Assembly: GCF_004114975.1 (NCBI RefSeq)
Contig: NZ_CP030052.1
Coordinates: forward strand, 558,001 to 622,000
Source of the DNA: Bradyrhizobium guangdongense
GTDB lineage: Bacteria; Pseudomonadota; Alphaproteobacteria; Rhizobiales; Xanthobacteraceae
Direction of reading: 5' to 3'
DNA: 64,000 nt
In this document: positions 1 through 7,498 of the stretch, in pieces
How positions within the stretch are numbered: the first letter of the stretch is position 1
Layout of the letters: each line of letters opens with the position of its first letter
Program-made: the position numbers and the translations under genes
Notes under the pieces: model-generated
Told to the model about the DNA's origin: nothing
The model's database searches: none
Seen by the model: only the letters and a program-made list of their open reading frames with translations

Positions 1-1
1 A

Positions 2-583
2 GAAAGCCAAGGACTACAATTTCTCAAACGTCAGCAAGGTGGCTATCTCGGCACAAGCTACCGATCAAAGGCAGGCTTGCCCGTCATCAACATACCGGGA
101 TGCCCAGCCCATCCGGATTGGATCACGCAAATTGTCGTCGCGGTGGCGACCGGCAGAGGTGCTGAACTCTCGCTCGACGAGTTTCAACGCCCAAAGACGT
201 TTTTCACGAGCTTCACCCAGACCGGCTGTACGCGGAACATGCATTTTGCCTATAAGGTCTCAGCCACGGAATATGGCCAGCGAAAGGGGTGCCTGTTCTA
301 CGATCTCGGCTGCCGTGGACCGATGACGCATTCACCCTGCAACCGCATTCTCTGGAATCGGCAATCGTCGAAGACCCGAGCAGGCATGCCGTGCATGGGC
401 TGTACCGAGCCGGAATTTCCGTTCTTTGAGCTGGCCCCCGGGACGGTATTCAAGACCCAGACTCTGATGGGCGTGCCCAAGGATCTGCCGTCCGGCGTTG
501 ACAAAGCCGGTTACGTCAAGCTGACCGCGGCCGCGAAAGCCGCCTCACCAGCATGGGCCGAGGAAGACATCTTCGTCGTCTGA
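2..583 (+). CDS. hhyS: [NiFe]-hydrogenase small subunit, group 1h type (5' truncated by window)
   Basis: Electron-transfer subunit of an uptake hydrogenase; small subunits carry FeS clusters that take electrons from the NiFe site. The frame is open from base 2 to the TGA at 583, so the N-terminus lies outside the window. Visible are a segment with PGCPAHPDW, then a cysteine-rich C-terminal half (DLGCRGP, SPCNRILWN, GMPCMGCTEP) of the kind that binds the medial and distal clusters. The protein ends AEEDIFVV with no C-terminal membrane helix, unlike membrane-bound group 1d small subunits and like the actinobacterial high-affinity type. The large subunit follows 57 bases later. The group assignment rests on resemblance and operon content. 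Confidence 0.9.
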   Translation, partial: ESQGLQFLKRQQGGYLGTSYRSKAGLPVINIPGCPAHPDWITQIVVAVATGRGAELSLDEFQRPKTFFTSFTQTGCTRNMHFAYKVSATEYGQRKGCLFYDLGCRGPMTHSPCNRILWNRQSSKTRAGMPCMGCTEPEFPFFELAPGTVFKTQTLMGVPKDLPSGVDKAGYVKLTAAAKAASPAWAEEDIFVV

Positions 584-640
584 CGAGTGTCCTGCTCACA
601 GACCTGTCGCTCAACCATCAGTCATCAGGAACCGATTCAC

Positions 641-2239
641 ATGCCAAGCGCAGTGCAAACTCTGGACATTTCGCCGGTCGGCCGGGTCGAAGGCGATCTC
701 GACGTGCGTGTCAACATCCAGGATGGGGTCGTGGTCGACGCCTGGACCCAAGCGGAGCTGTTTCGCGGTTTCGAAATCATTCTGCGTGACAAGGATCCCC
801 AAGCCGGCCTCGTTGTCACACCGCGCGCCTGCGGCATTTGCGGCGCCTCGCATCTGACCTGCGCCGCATGGGCGCTCGATACGGCCTGGCAGACCGAGGT
901 GCCACGCAACGCCATCCTGGCCCGAAATCTCGGCCAGCTCGTCGAGAGTCTGCAGAGCCTTCCGCGCCATCACTACGGGCTCTTCATGATCGACTACACT
1001 CACAAGAATTATTCGAGCTCGAAATATTATAAAGAGGCGGTGAGGCGCTACGCTCCCTTCACCGGCGCAAATTACGAAATCGGCGTGACGATTTCTGGCA
1101 AGCCCGTCGAAATCTATGCTCTGCTGGGCGGGCAATGGCCCCACTCGAGCTACATGGTACCGGGCGGGGTGATGTGTGCCCCGACGCTCACCGACGTGAC
1201 GCGCGCCTGGTCGATCCTCGAGTATTTCCGCCGCGAATGGATGGAAAAGATATGGCTAGGCTGCTCGCTCGAGCGGTACGAACAAATCAAAAGCTATGAC
1301 GATTTCATGGCCTGGCTTGATGAAACGCCGCACCACGCCAATTCTGATCTGGGCATGTTCTGGCGGATGAGCATCGATTGCGGCATGGACAAGTATGGTC
1401 AAGGTCACGGCCGCTTCGTGTCCTGGGGATACCTTCCCCACGAGGACAAGTATCAGAAACCGACGATCGAAGGCCGCAACGCCGCGGTCATCATGAAGAG
1501 CGGCGTCTACGATGGCCGTAGCGATACGTTCAAGCTCATGGACCAGAACTTTACGCGCGAAGACACAGCCCATGCTTGGTACGATGAGCCGGGTGGGCTG
1601 CATCCGTTTGACCGCAAGACTGTACCGACCCAGAAGAACGCCGTCGACATGGGTGGAAAGTATTCCTGGGCCACCGCCGTGTGTCACGATGAAAGCGGCC
1701 GGCTCGAAGCTGGGCCGCTATCGCGGCAGCTGATCGCAGGCGGCAAGCACGGCGAGAGCTGGCAACATTACGATCCGCTGGTCCTTGATATGTACAAGAA
1801 GCTGGGGGGCGCCAGCGTCATGCTCAGGCACTTCGCCCGCATGCACGAAGGTGTCAAGTTATACCGGCAAGCTGAACACGCGCTTCGTGAGTTTCGGCTG
1901 AACGACCCGTGGTATATCAAGCCCAACGAGCGCGACGGGCGCGGCTGGGGCGCCACAGAGGCAATCCGAGGAGCGCTGTGCCATTGGATCGACGTCAAGG
2001 ACGGCAAGATCAAGAACTACCAGATCATTGCGCCGACTACCTGGAATGTTGGACCGCGGGCGGCGGACGGCACCCGAGGACCGATGGAGCAGGCCTTGAT
2101 CGGCTCGCCTATCAAGGATCCGAGCGATCCCGTTGAAGTCGGCCATGTCTGCCGCTCCTATGATTCGTGCTTGGTTTGCACGGTCCACGCGCACGACGCA
2201 AAGACAGGAGAGGAACTGGCGCGCTTTAGAACAGCCTGA
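641..2239 (+). CDS. hhyL: [NiFe]-hydrogenase large subunit, group 1h type
   Basis: Catalytic H2-splitting subunit, 532 aa. The N-terminal NiFe motif is RACGICGASH (C64, C67) and the C-terminal motif is DSCLVCTVH (C510, C513, H516), giving the four cysteine ligands. A 16-residue tail after H516 is the expected substrate of the maturation endopeptidase encoded at 3023. ATG at 641 is chosen because RVEGDL begins about 15 residues later and AGGA lies upstream; the frame can also be opened at 587, but that extension has no hydrogenase character. It is cotranscribed with the small subunit. The large subunit is fairly short and sits in a locus with NHL, SIS and NifU-Rieske genes, which fits the high-affinity group 1h enzymes. 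Confidence 0.93.
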   Translation: MPSAVQTLDISPVGRVEGDLDVRVNIQDGVVVDAWTQAELFRGFEIILRDKDPQAGLVVTPRACGICGASHLTCAAWALDTAWQTEVPRNAILARNLGQLVESLQSLPRHHYGLFMIDYTHKNYSSSKYYKEAVRRYAPFTGANYEIGVTISGKPVEIYALLGGQWPHSSYMVPGGVMCAPTLTDVTRAWSILEYFRREWMEKIWLGCSLERYEQIKSYDDFMAWLDETPHHANSDLGMFWRMSIDCGMDKYGQGHGRFVSWGYLPHEDKYQKPTIEGRNAAVIMKSGVYDGRSDTFKLMDQNFTREDTAHAWYDEPGGLHPFDRKTVPTQKNAVDMGGKYSWATAVCHDESGRLEAGPLSRQLIAGGKHGESWQHYDPLVLDMYKKLGGASVMLRHFARMHEGVKLYRQAEHALREFRLNDPWYIKPNERDGRGWGATEAIRGALCHWIDVKDGKIKNYQIIAPTTWNVGPRAADGTRGPMEQALIGSPIKDPSDPVEVGHVCRSYDSCLVCTVHAHDAKTGEELARFRTA

Positions 2240-2346
2240 CCGCAAACTCGCTCGAGTCACTGGATTGCATCAACAGGCTTCGTTTGGTCATTCTCGCAGG
2301 CCGAGCGAACCACGGTGGATCACTACGTCAAAAGGCGCGTCGCACA

Positions 2347-2658
2347 ATGGCGTCCGAAAACGGGGCTACCCTGAAAGCCATCGCCGATATGCTTGCGGAT
2401 GGGCTCGAAACGCAAGTCGAGCCCTTTCCCGAGACGGACAAGGAATTTGCGGAAATTTTGCTGCAGCTGCGTCAGCTCGATACGAAGGACCTCAAGGCCA
2501 AACTCGTGATCTCGGGGTTCCTCGACCATCCTTACGGACCTGACAGGCAACGCTGCCTGGAATGCATGTACTATCTCGTGCACCGCAAATGGTGCGATCT
2601 GCCAGAGCTGTCTGTGCCTGTCGAGCCGGACTGGTGGTGCCGGCTATGGCGCATCTAG
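2347..2658 (+). CDS. Four-cysteine (HiPIP-like) protein of the hydrogenase locus, copy 1
   Basis: A 103-aa protein with an acidic, probably helical N-terminal part and a C-terminal motif C70-x2-C73-x9-C83-x14-C98 ending EPDWWCRLWRI. The spacing and the aromatic residue next to the last cysteine resemble high-potential iron-sulfur proteins, so an FeS electron carrier for the hydrogenase is plausible, although the middle spacing is shorter than in classical HiPIPs. No export signal is visible, which argues against a periplasmic HiPIP. ATG 2347 is preferred; an upstream GTG at 2284 opens the same frame. The next gene is its paralogue. Function is inferred from motif and position. Confidence 0.75.
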   Translation: MASENGATLKAIADMLADGLETQVEPFPETDKEFAEILLQLRQLDTKDLKAKLVISGFLDHPYGPDRQRCLECMYYLVHRKWCDLPELSVPVEPDWWCRLWRI

Positions 2659-2680
2659 CTTCTCACCCGAGGCGCTCGTC

Positions 2681-2998
2681 ATGGCCTCCGCCAGCGATGA
2701 AAGCTTACGTTCCCGCATCATCGGTCTCCTGACCTCTGGTCTTGCCACGGACGTGTATCCGCGCGCAGACAGCCATGAGCAAGTTCAGCGGCTTGTCTGC
2801 GACCTTCGCCTTGCAGGCGATGATCTGGAGGCTAAGCTCAAGCTCGCGGGGTTTACCTCATATCCGATTGAGCACGCCGGCATTACGCAGCTTTGCGAAA
2901 CTTGCATGTACTACAAGGTGCACCAGCGCTTCTGCGAGCTGCCGGAACTGAATGTGCCGGTCGAACCCGATTGGTCCTGTAAGCTCTGGCGCATCTGA
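2681..2998 (+). CDS. Four-cysteine (HiPIP-like) protein of the hydrogenase locus, copy 2
   Basis: A 105-aa paralogue of the preceding gene, 22 bases downstream. It keeps the same pattern C72-x2-C75-x9-C85-x14-C100 and the same ending (CELPEL, VPVEPDWSCKLWRI), while the N-terminal halves have diverged. Strict conservation of the four cysteines in a tandem duplicate suggests that both copies bind a cluster and have separate roles, for example with different partners or potentials. A redox role is inferred; the sequence shows only the cysteine pattern and position between the structural genes and the endopeptidase. Confidence 0.75.
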   Translation: MASASDESLRSRIIGLLTSGLATDVYPRADSHEQVQRLVCDLRLAGDDLEAKLKLAGFTSYPIEHAGITQLCETCMYYKVHQRFCELPELNVPVEPDWSCKLWRI

Positions 2999-3022
2999 TG
3001 CGCCTCATGGAAAGGGCACGCC

Positions 3023-3505
3023 GTGATTGCCGTGGTTGCTTGTGGAAATCCAAATCGTTCCGACGACGGCGCCGGTCTTGCTGTTCTCGGGCAGCTCAAA
3101 GATCGGGGGTTCGGACAGAATGCTGACATTCGTCTGCTCGACGCTGGCACCGACGGGATGGCGGCGATGTTCGCTGCGCGGGGCTGCCGAACGCTGATTA
3201 TCGTCGATGCCTGCAGATCCGGCTCCGAGCCGGGCGCAATCTTCGAGGTCCCAGGACACGAATTGACCAAACCTTATGGAGGTGGACTTAATCTGCACGA
3301 CTTTCGCTGGGAGCACGCACTTTTCGCCGGAAAGGCGATATTTCGCGATGCGTTTCCCGACGATGTCATCGTATTTCTGATCGAGGCAGAGCAACTCGAT
3401 CTTGGTCTGTCGCTATCTTGTCGTGTATCGCAGGCGGTCATGAAGGTCGCCGCTAGGATCGAAGAGTTGCTGCGAACGCCCCAGGAGGCCGTGCCGGTGG
3501 GCTGA
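3023..3505 (+). CDS. Hydrogenase maturation endopeptidase (HyaD/HupD family)
   Basis: A 160-aa protein with the family's N-terminal GNPNRSDDGAG motif, followed by DAGTDG, a VDACRSG strand end and LHDF, the regions that contribute the nickel-sensing residues in HybD/HyaD proteases. It should remove the 16-residue tail of the large subunit after nickel insertion. The start is GTG at 3023; no better ATG lies before the GNP motif. It follows the second four-cysteine gene by 24 bases and its TGA overlaps the ATG of the next gene by one base, so all are probably one transcript. Confidence 0.88.
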   Translation: MIAVVACGNPNRSDDGAGLAVLGQLKDRGFGQNADIRLLDAGTDGMAAMFAARGCRTLIIVDACRSGSEPGAIFEVPGHELTKPYGGGLNLHDFRWEHALFAGKAIFRDAFPDDVIVFLIEAEQLDLGLSLSCRVSQAVMKVAARIEELLRTPQEAVPVG

Positions 3506-3813
3506 TGCCAAATCTTGCGGTCACCATCAAAGACGGCTCGCTCTACTTTTCTGCCGCGCTCTGCAGACGCTTCTTCGATGGCCTTCAATGCGTCATCCTG
3601 CTCCGACGAGACAACGATCTTTGCATCCTGCCAGTCCGTCACCAGGCGGGCGGTGGATATCTGTTGAAGATGCGCAACATCGCTGGTGATCGCGTGGTGC
3701 ATGCACCCGACTTCTTCAGCGAGCACAATGTCCCGATAGACGTCCGCGAGTTCGCAGCCGAATGGTCCTCCGCTGACCAAGCTCTCATCATCGCGCATGC
3801 GTTCGATTTGTAA
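3505..3813 (+). CDS. Conserved-looking hypothetical protein of the hydrogenase locus
   Basis: A 102-aa soluble protein that I do not recognise. It overlaps the stop codon of the endopeptidase gene by one base, so translational coupling supports it as a real gene. The sequence has alternating hydrophobic strands (VTIKDGSLYF, CVILLRRDNDLCILPV) and no cysteine cluster, signal peptide or membrane span. The position suggests a maturation or assembly accessory. It ends just before an AT-rich stretch (about 3810-3834) that precedes the TPR gene. Confidence 0.65.
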   Translation: MPNLAVTIKDGSLYFSAALCRRFFDGLQCVILLRRDNDLCILPVRHQAGGGYLLKMRNIAGDRVVHAPDFFSEHNVPIDVREFAAEWSSADQALIIAHAFDL

Positions 3814-3834
3814 ACTTTCTTTACATTTCGCTTA

Positions 3835-4929
3835 TTGAGTAGACAGACTGAAAATTTGGCTGCAAGATTGATCCGCATCAATGACGCGCGGCAAATCAAG
3901 CGCTCGGTCCGGGAGGACACCTTGGCGGCAGGCCTTCTGAGCGAACAGGTACGCGCAGCCTTGCAAGCAGCGGAGGCCGAGACGGCTACGCCGGCCGAGC
4001 GAGCCGAGATGCTCATGGAGATCGGAATAGGGCTGCAAACGAGGCCCAAGTCGCCGGATGAGATCAACTCCGCAATAGAACTCTACGACAAAGCCCTGAC
4101 CGTCTGTCCCGGTGAGCTGGCTTTGCTGCGATCTCGTATTCTGGCGCGCAAAGCAACGGCGCTGCAGGCGATGCCCGAGCAGGGCACAAAGTCAATCGAG
4201 CTCGCTCGGTCCATCTTCGAAGCCATCATGCCAGAGCTCACTCAACTCGCAACGCTTGAAGAAACCGCGGAAGCCGAGATGAATCTCGGGCTGTGCATCC
4301 AAAGCCTCGCTGCCGTTGGCCGCGCAAAGATCTCTGAGGCGATAGCAGCCTATCAACGCGCCCTTCGTACCTTCACTCGAACGAGCCACCCCAAAGAGTA
4401 CGCCATTCTTCAGAACAATTTGGCGACGGCCTTTCTCTCCATGCCGATGACCGATCAGCGCGGCAAAATGCGAGAGGCTCTTGCTGTTCAAGCCTTCGAG
4501 GAAGCGCTCAAAGTCGTGACTCTCGTCGATGATCCTGTCGAATACGCGATGTTGCAGAACAACCTCGGCAATGCCCTCCAATATGTCGCCTCGAGCCACG
4601 TGCTCGAGAATAATCTTCGCGCGCTTGAGGCCTATGACGAGGCACTTAAGGTCCGCACCCGCGAGACGATGCCGATCGAGTACGCGAACACCATCTCGAA
4701 CAAGGCAAACTGCCTGTGGAATCTGCCCGGTCATGCCTCGAACTCGGAAACCGGCAGGGGCATCAATCTCTCAATGGCCCTCGTCTATTACAGAGAGGCG
4801 CGCGAAATATTCCTGGCCCATGGAGATCCCGGTCGCGCTCAGATCGTCAGCGAGGCCTCCATGCAGATCGAGCGCGAGCTGATGGAGCTGTCGGCGCTTC
4901 TCGATCGACCTACCACCCTGCATTCCTAG
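3835..4929 (+). CDS. TPR-like helical repeat protein of the hydrogenase locus
   Basis: A 364-aa all-helical protein. Repeated units of the type EYAxLQNNLxxA and AxxAYxxAL (for example around residues 175-200 and 235-275) indicate tetratricopeptide-like repeats. Such proteins scaffold protein-protein contacts, so it may dock the hydrogenase to its partner proteins. There is no ATG near the N-terminus; TTG at 3835 is the furthest upstream start and some uncertainty remains. It has no signal peptide or membrane segment. It is followed after 28 bases by two very small membrane proteins. Confidence 0.75.
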   Translation: MSRQTENLAARLIRINDARQIKRSVREDTLAAGLLSEQVRAALQAAEAETATPAERAEMLMEIGIGLQTRPKSPDEINSAIELYDKALTVCPGELALLRSRILARKATALQAMPEQGTKSIELARSIFEAIMPELTQLATLEETAEAEMNLGLCIQSLAAVGRAKISEAIAAYQRALRTFTRTSHPKEYAILQNNLATAFLSMPMTDQRGKMREALAVQAFEEALKVVTLVDDPVEYAMLQNNLGNALQYVASSHVLENNLRALEAYDEALKVRTRETMPIEYANTISNKANCLWNLPGHASNSETGRGINLSMALVYYREAREIFLAHGDPGRAQIVSEASMQIERELMELSALLDRPTTLHS

Positions 4930-4957
4930 CAAATCTGGATCGAAGGAGTTCTTGCAA

Positions 4958-5167
4958 ATGAGCGTGTCACTTACTCCGGCAATATTCGCCTTAAGTCTCG
5001 GTCTGGCGATGATTGCATCAATCGCAGGAGGAATGGTCGGCGGCCTCATCGTCGGCGGAAAAGTGCTCGGAAATGAGCTCGCAGCGCTGCTCGGTGGTTT
5101 CTACGGCCCGTTGGCTGGAATTGCCGGCGTTTTCGTCGGCCTTATCGCTCTTTCGATCATCGCTTGA
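4958..5167 (+). CDS. Small glycine-rich membrane protein, 69 aa
   Basis: Two hydrophobic helices (about residues 7-36 and 44-68) rich in Gly, Ala and Ile make this an integral membrane microprotein. ATG 4958 is preceded by GAAGGAG at about 4941-4947. It stands immediately before another small membrane protein inside the hydrogenase operon. Because the hydrogenase small subunit has no membrane anchor, one or both of these may attach the complex to the membrane or to the quinone pool. That role is inferred; I do not recognise a family. Confidence 0.65.
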   Translation: MSVSLTPAIFALSLGLAMIASIAGGMVGGLIVGGKVLGNELAALLGGFYGPLAGIAGVFVGLIALSIIA

Positions 5168-5177
5168 GGAAGATGAC

Positions 5178-5402
5178 ATGTGGGCAATGACACAGAACTC
5201 CATCTTGTTGTTCTTCCGCGGAAAGCTTTTCGCAGACCCAGCCAAGGCTTACCGGCAAATTGCGATCGGGGTGGCGGTCACAGCCATGCTGCTCATCATT
5301 CTTACGCTGGTCGGGGCGCCGATATGGGCGGCTTCAGCCCTGGCAGCAGCAATTGGTGGGGGCTTGCAGCCTTATCTCTTCCGAAACCTCCGCTATAGGT
5401 GA
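5178..5402 (+). CDS. Small membrane protein, 74 aa
   Basis: A soluble N-terminal stretch of about 28 residues (FFRGKLFADPAKAYRQ) is followed by a hydrophobic segment of about 35 residues that can form one or two membrane helices, and a basic C-terminus (FRNLRYR). ATG 5178 has GAGGAAG just upstream at 5166-5172. The frame could begin further upstream but would then overlap the previous gene. It forms a pair with the preceding 69-aa protein. Function unknown; membrane association of the hydrogenase is the simplest inference. Confidence 0.62.
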   Translation: MWAMTQNSILLFFRGKLFADPAKAYRQIAIGVAVTAMLLIILTLVGAPIWAASALAAAIGGGLQPYLFRNLRYR

Positions 5403-5426
5403 GGAGCGCGGCCGGCGCGAGATCGC

Positions 5427-6296
5427 ATGAACGCTCACGAATCGACACCAACACTTCGGGAGGATCTCGCCGGCTTTGTCGGCGATATCGAGCGGTTGGA
5501 AACGGTCGTGGCGACCTGGGATGAAACGCAGCGGGGCGTCGTTTCCGCCTACAAGATCGCGATCGAAGCGCTCAATGCGGAAGCGTTCCGGCGCCTGATA
5601 CGTGCCTTGAAGGCCGATCCCGCCGCGCTGGCCGCCATGAAGAGCGCAGCTTCGGACGAGCTCGTCTACGCGGTGCTGCGGCGCTACAACCTCTTGAGGG
5701 CGGCCCTCAACGAGCGGGTCGAGCAGGCACTCGAAAGCGTCCGGCCGATGCTGAAATCGCATGGTGGGGATGTCGAACTCGTCTCGGTTCGCCCGCCGGC
5801 AGTGGAGGTTCGGTTCAAGGGAGCCTGCGACGGCTGTCCCGCCTCGGCGCTGACATTCCATGCCGGCGTGAAGAAGGCGCTTCAGGATGTCTGCCCCGAG
5901 ATCACCGACGTTATTCAGGTCAAGGGGCTGGCCGCGGCGAGCGAAGGCGGCGTTCGGTTCATCAGCCCCTTCGCGCTGAATGCGGAAGGACAGTGGATAC
6001 CGGCGGGAGCTTGGGCGGATTTTCCGGAGGGCTTGGTCCGCGCGATGGAATTGGGCGGACGCAAGATCATCCTGTCACGTAGTGGGGAATCGATCTCCTG
6101 TTTCGAGAATGCCTGCGCGCATCTCGGCCTTCCGATCCATGATGGCGAGGTGCAGGGCGGCATCATCACCTGTCCCTATCATGGGTTCAGATACGACCTC
6201 GCCAGTGGCGAATGCCTGACCGCGCCTGAGGTGCAACTGCAGCCGCACGCGGTCAGGATCATCGGAACCAGGGTTGAAGTGAGGATAACGGCATAG
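5427..6296 (+). CDS. NifU-like / Rieske fusion protein, predicted hydrogenase electron carrier
   Basis: A 289-aa protein with a helical N-terminal domain (1-95), a NifU C-terminal-type domain (about 97-168) with C134-DG-C137, and a Rieske [2Fe-2S] domain (about 178-287) with ligands C230-x-H232 and C249-x2-H252 (CAHLG, CPYHGF). NifU domains hold or transfer FeS clusters and Rieske domains transfer electrons. Predicted FeS proteins are described in mycobacterial high-affinity hydrogenase operons (HucE, HhyE) and thought to link the enzyme to the respiratory chain; this protein occupies the equivalent context. That equivalence is inferred. It is two bases from the next gene. Confidence 0.85.
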   Translation: MNAHESTPTLREDLAGFVGDIERLETVVATWDETQRGVVSAYKIAIEALNAEAFRRLIRALKADPAALAAMKSAASDELVYAVLRRYNLLRAALNERVEQALESVRPMLKSHGGDVELVSVRPPAVEVRFKGACDGCPASALTFHAGVKKALQDVCPEITDVIQVKGLAAASEGGVRFISPFALNAEGQWIPAGAWADFPEGLVRAMELGGRKIILSRSGESISCFENACAHLGLPIHDGEVQGGIITCPYHGFRYDLASGECLTAPEVQLQPHAVRIIGTRVEVRITA

Positions 6297-6298
6297 CC

Positions 6299-7498
6299 AT
6301 GATCACTTCAGCCGCAACCATTCGCTTGGACCGACCGCGCGCTAGGATGCGCGACAACCACGTGCCACGCCGGTTTCTCTCGCCGGCCGGCGCCCGCGTG
6401 ATTCTGGGTGGAGAGGTCACGCCGGACGGACTTGTGCAATCGATCGTTCCGTCGGCCCAGACGTTGTTCGGCCCGCGTGGGGTGTGTCTCGACAAGAACG
6501 GGCCCATGTTCGTCTGCGACAGTGGCCATCATCGGCTGCTGATCTGGAGCCGCTGTCCGTCCTCCGATCAAGCGCCCGCCGATATTCTGATCGGTCAATC
6601 CGACTTCTCGCGCGAGGGCCGCAACGCCAAGCGCGACATCGGCCCCGACACGCTCAACTTCCCGACCGGCGTCGCTGCCGCAGACGGCATCCTGGCCGTG
6701 GCGGATGCATGGAATCACCGGATCCTGATCTGGAATCGCTATCCATCCGCCTCGAACCAGCCCGCCGATGTGGTTCTAGGTCAGGCGGACTTCGTCTCAG
6801 GCCTAGCCAATCGCGGAAGAGCGGTGTCTCGCTCCGACACACTGAATTGGTGCTACGGGGTCGCGATCTTCCAGGGCAGGCTGATCGTCTGCGACACCGG
6901 AAATCGCCGCGTTCTGATCTGGAACGGCATTCCGACCGCCAACGGCACGCCGGCCGATCTGGTCCTCGGCCAAAGAGACTTCGTCACCCGTGATGACAAT
7001 GCCGGCGGCGACGTCTGTGCCACCAGCATGCGGTGGCCGCACGGCATCGCCTGCCATGACGGCGCACTCGCGATCTCGGACGCGGGCAACAATCGCGTCA
7101 TGGTATGGCGCCATTTCCCCACCGTCAGCGGGACGCCGTGCGATTTCGTGCTGGGCCAGGACGATTTCGCGGGCGTCGATCACAATCGCAGCTCGTACGA
7201 TCCATCCTCGAGCGCGATGAGCATGCCCTATGGTCTCGTCATCTGGGATGGCCAGCTCGTGGTCTGCGATACCGCAAATTCGCGGCTGCTTGGCTTCCAT
7301 CTCCAGGACCTCGCCATGGATGCGCCGGCCACAGGGCTGGCGGCCCAGAACGGCTTTGCCGACAAAGGTGACAATCGCTGGCGCGCGGCAAGTCGCGACA
7401 GCCTGTGCTGGCCTTATGCTGCTTCGGCAGTCGGTCGGACTCTGGCGATCGCCGACACCGGCAACAACCGGATCCTGATCTGGGACAAAACACCATGA
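6299..7498 (+). CDS. NHL-repeat beta-propeller protein of the hydrogenase locus
   Basis: A 399-aa protein with at least six repeats of the form DxGNNRILIW...PADVVLGQ (near residues 73, 137, 195, 253, 318 and 385), typical of an NHL beta-propeller. No signal peptide is evident, so it should be cytoplasmic. NHL proteins are recurrent in group 1h hydrogenase operons, where their role is not settled; assembly or scaffolding is likely. It lies two bases after the NifU-Rieske gene, and its stop overlaps the hypF start as ATGA (7495-7498). Confidence 0.85.
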   Translation: MITSAATIRLDRPRARMRDNHVPRRFLSPAGARVILGGEVTPDGLVQSIVPSAQTLFGPRGVCLDKNGPMFVCDSGHHRLLIWSRCPSSDQAPADILIGQSDFSREGRNAKRDIGPDTLNFPTGVAAADGILAVADAWNHRILIWNRYPSASNQPADVVLGQADFVSGLANRGRAVSRSDTLNWCYGVAIFQGRLIVCDTGNRRVLIWNGIPTANGTPADLVLGQRDFVTRDDNAGGDVCATSMRWPHGIACHDGALAISDAGNNRVMVWRHFPTVSGTPCDFVLGQDDFAGVDHNRSSYDPSSSAMSMPYGLVIWDGQLVVCDTANSRLLGFHLQDLAMDAPATGLAAQNGFADKGDNRWRAASRDSLCWPYAASAVGRTLAIADTGNNRILIWDKTP

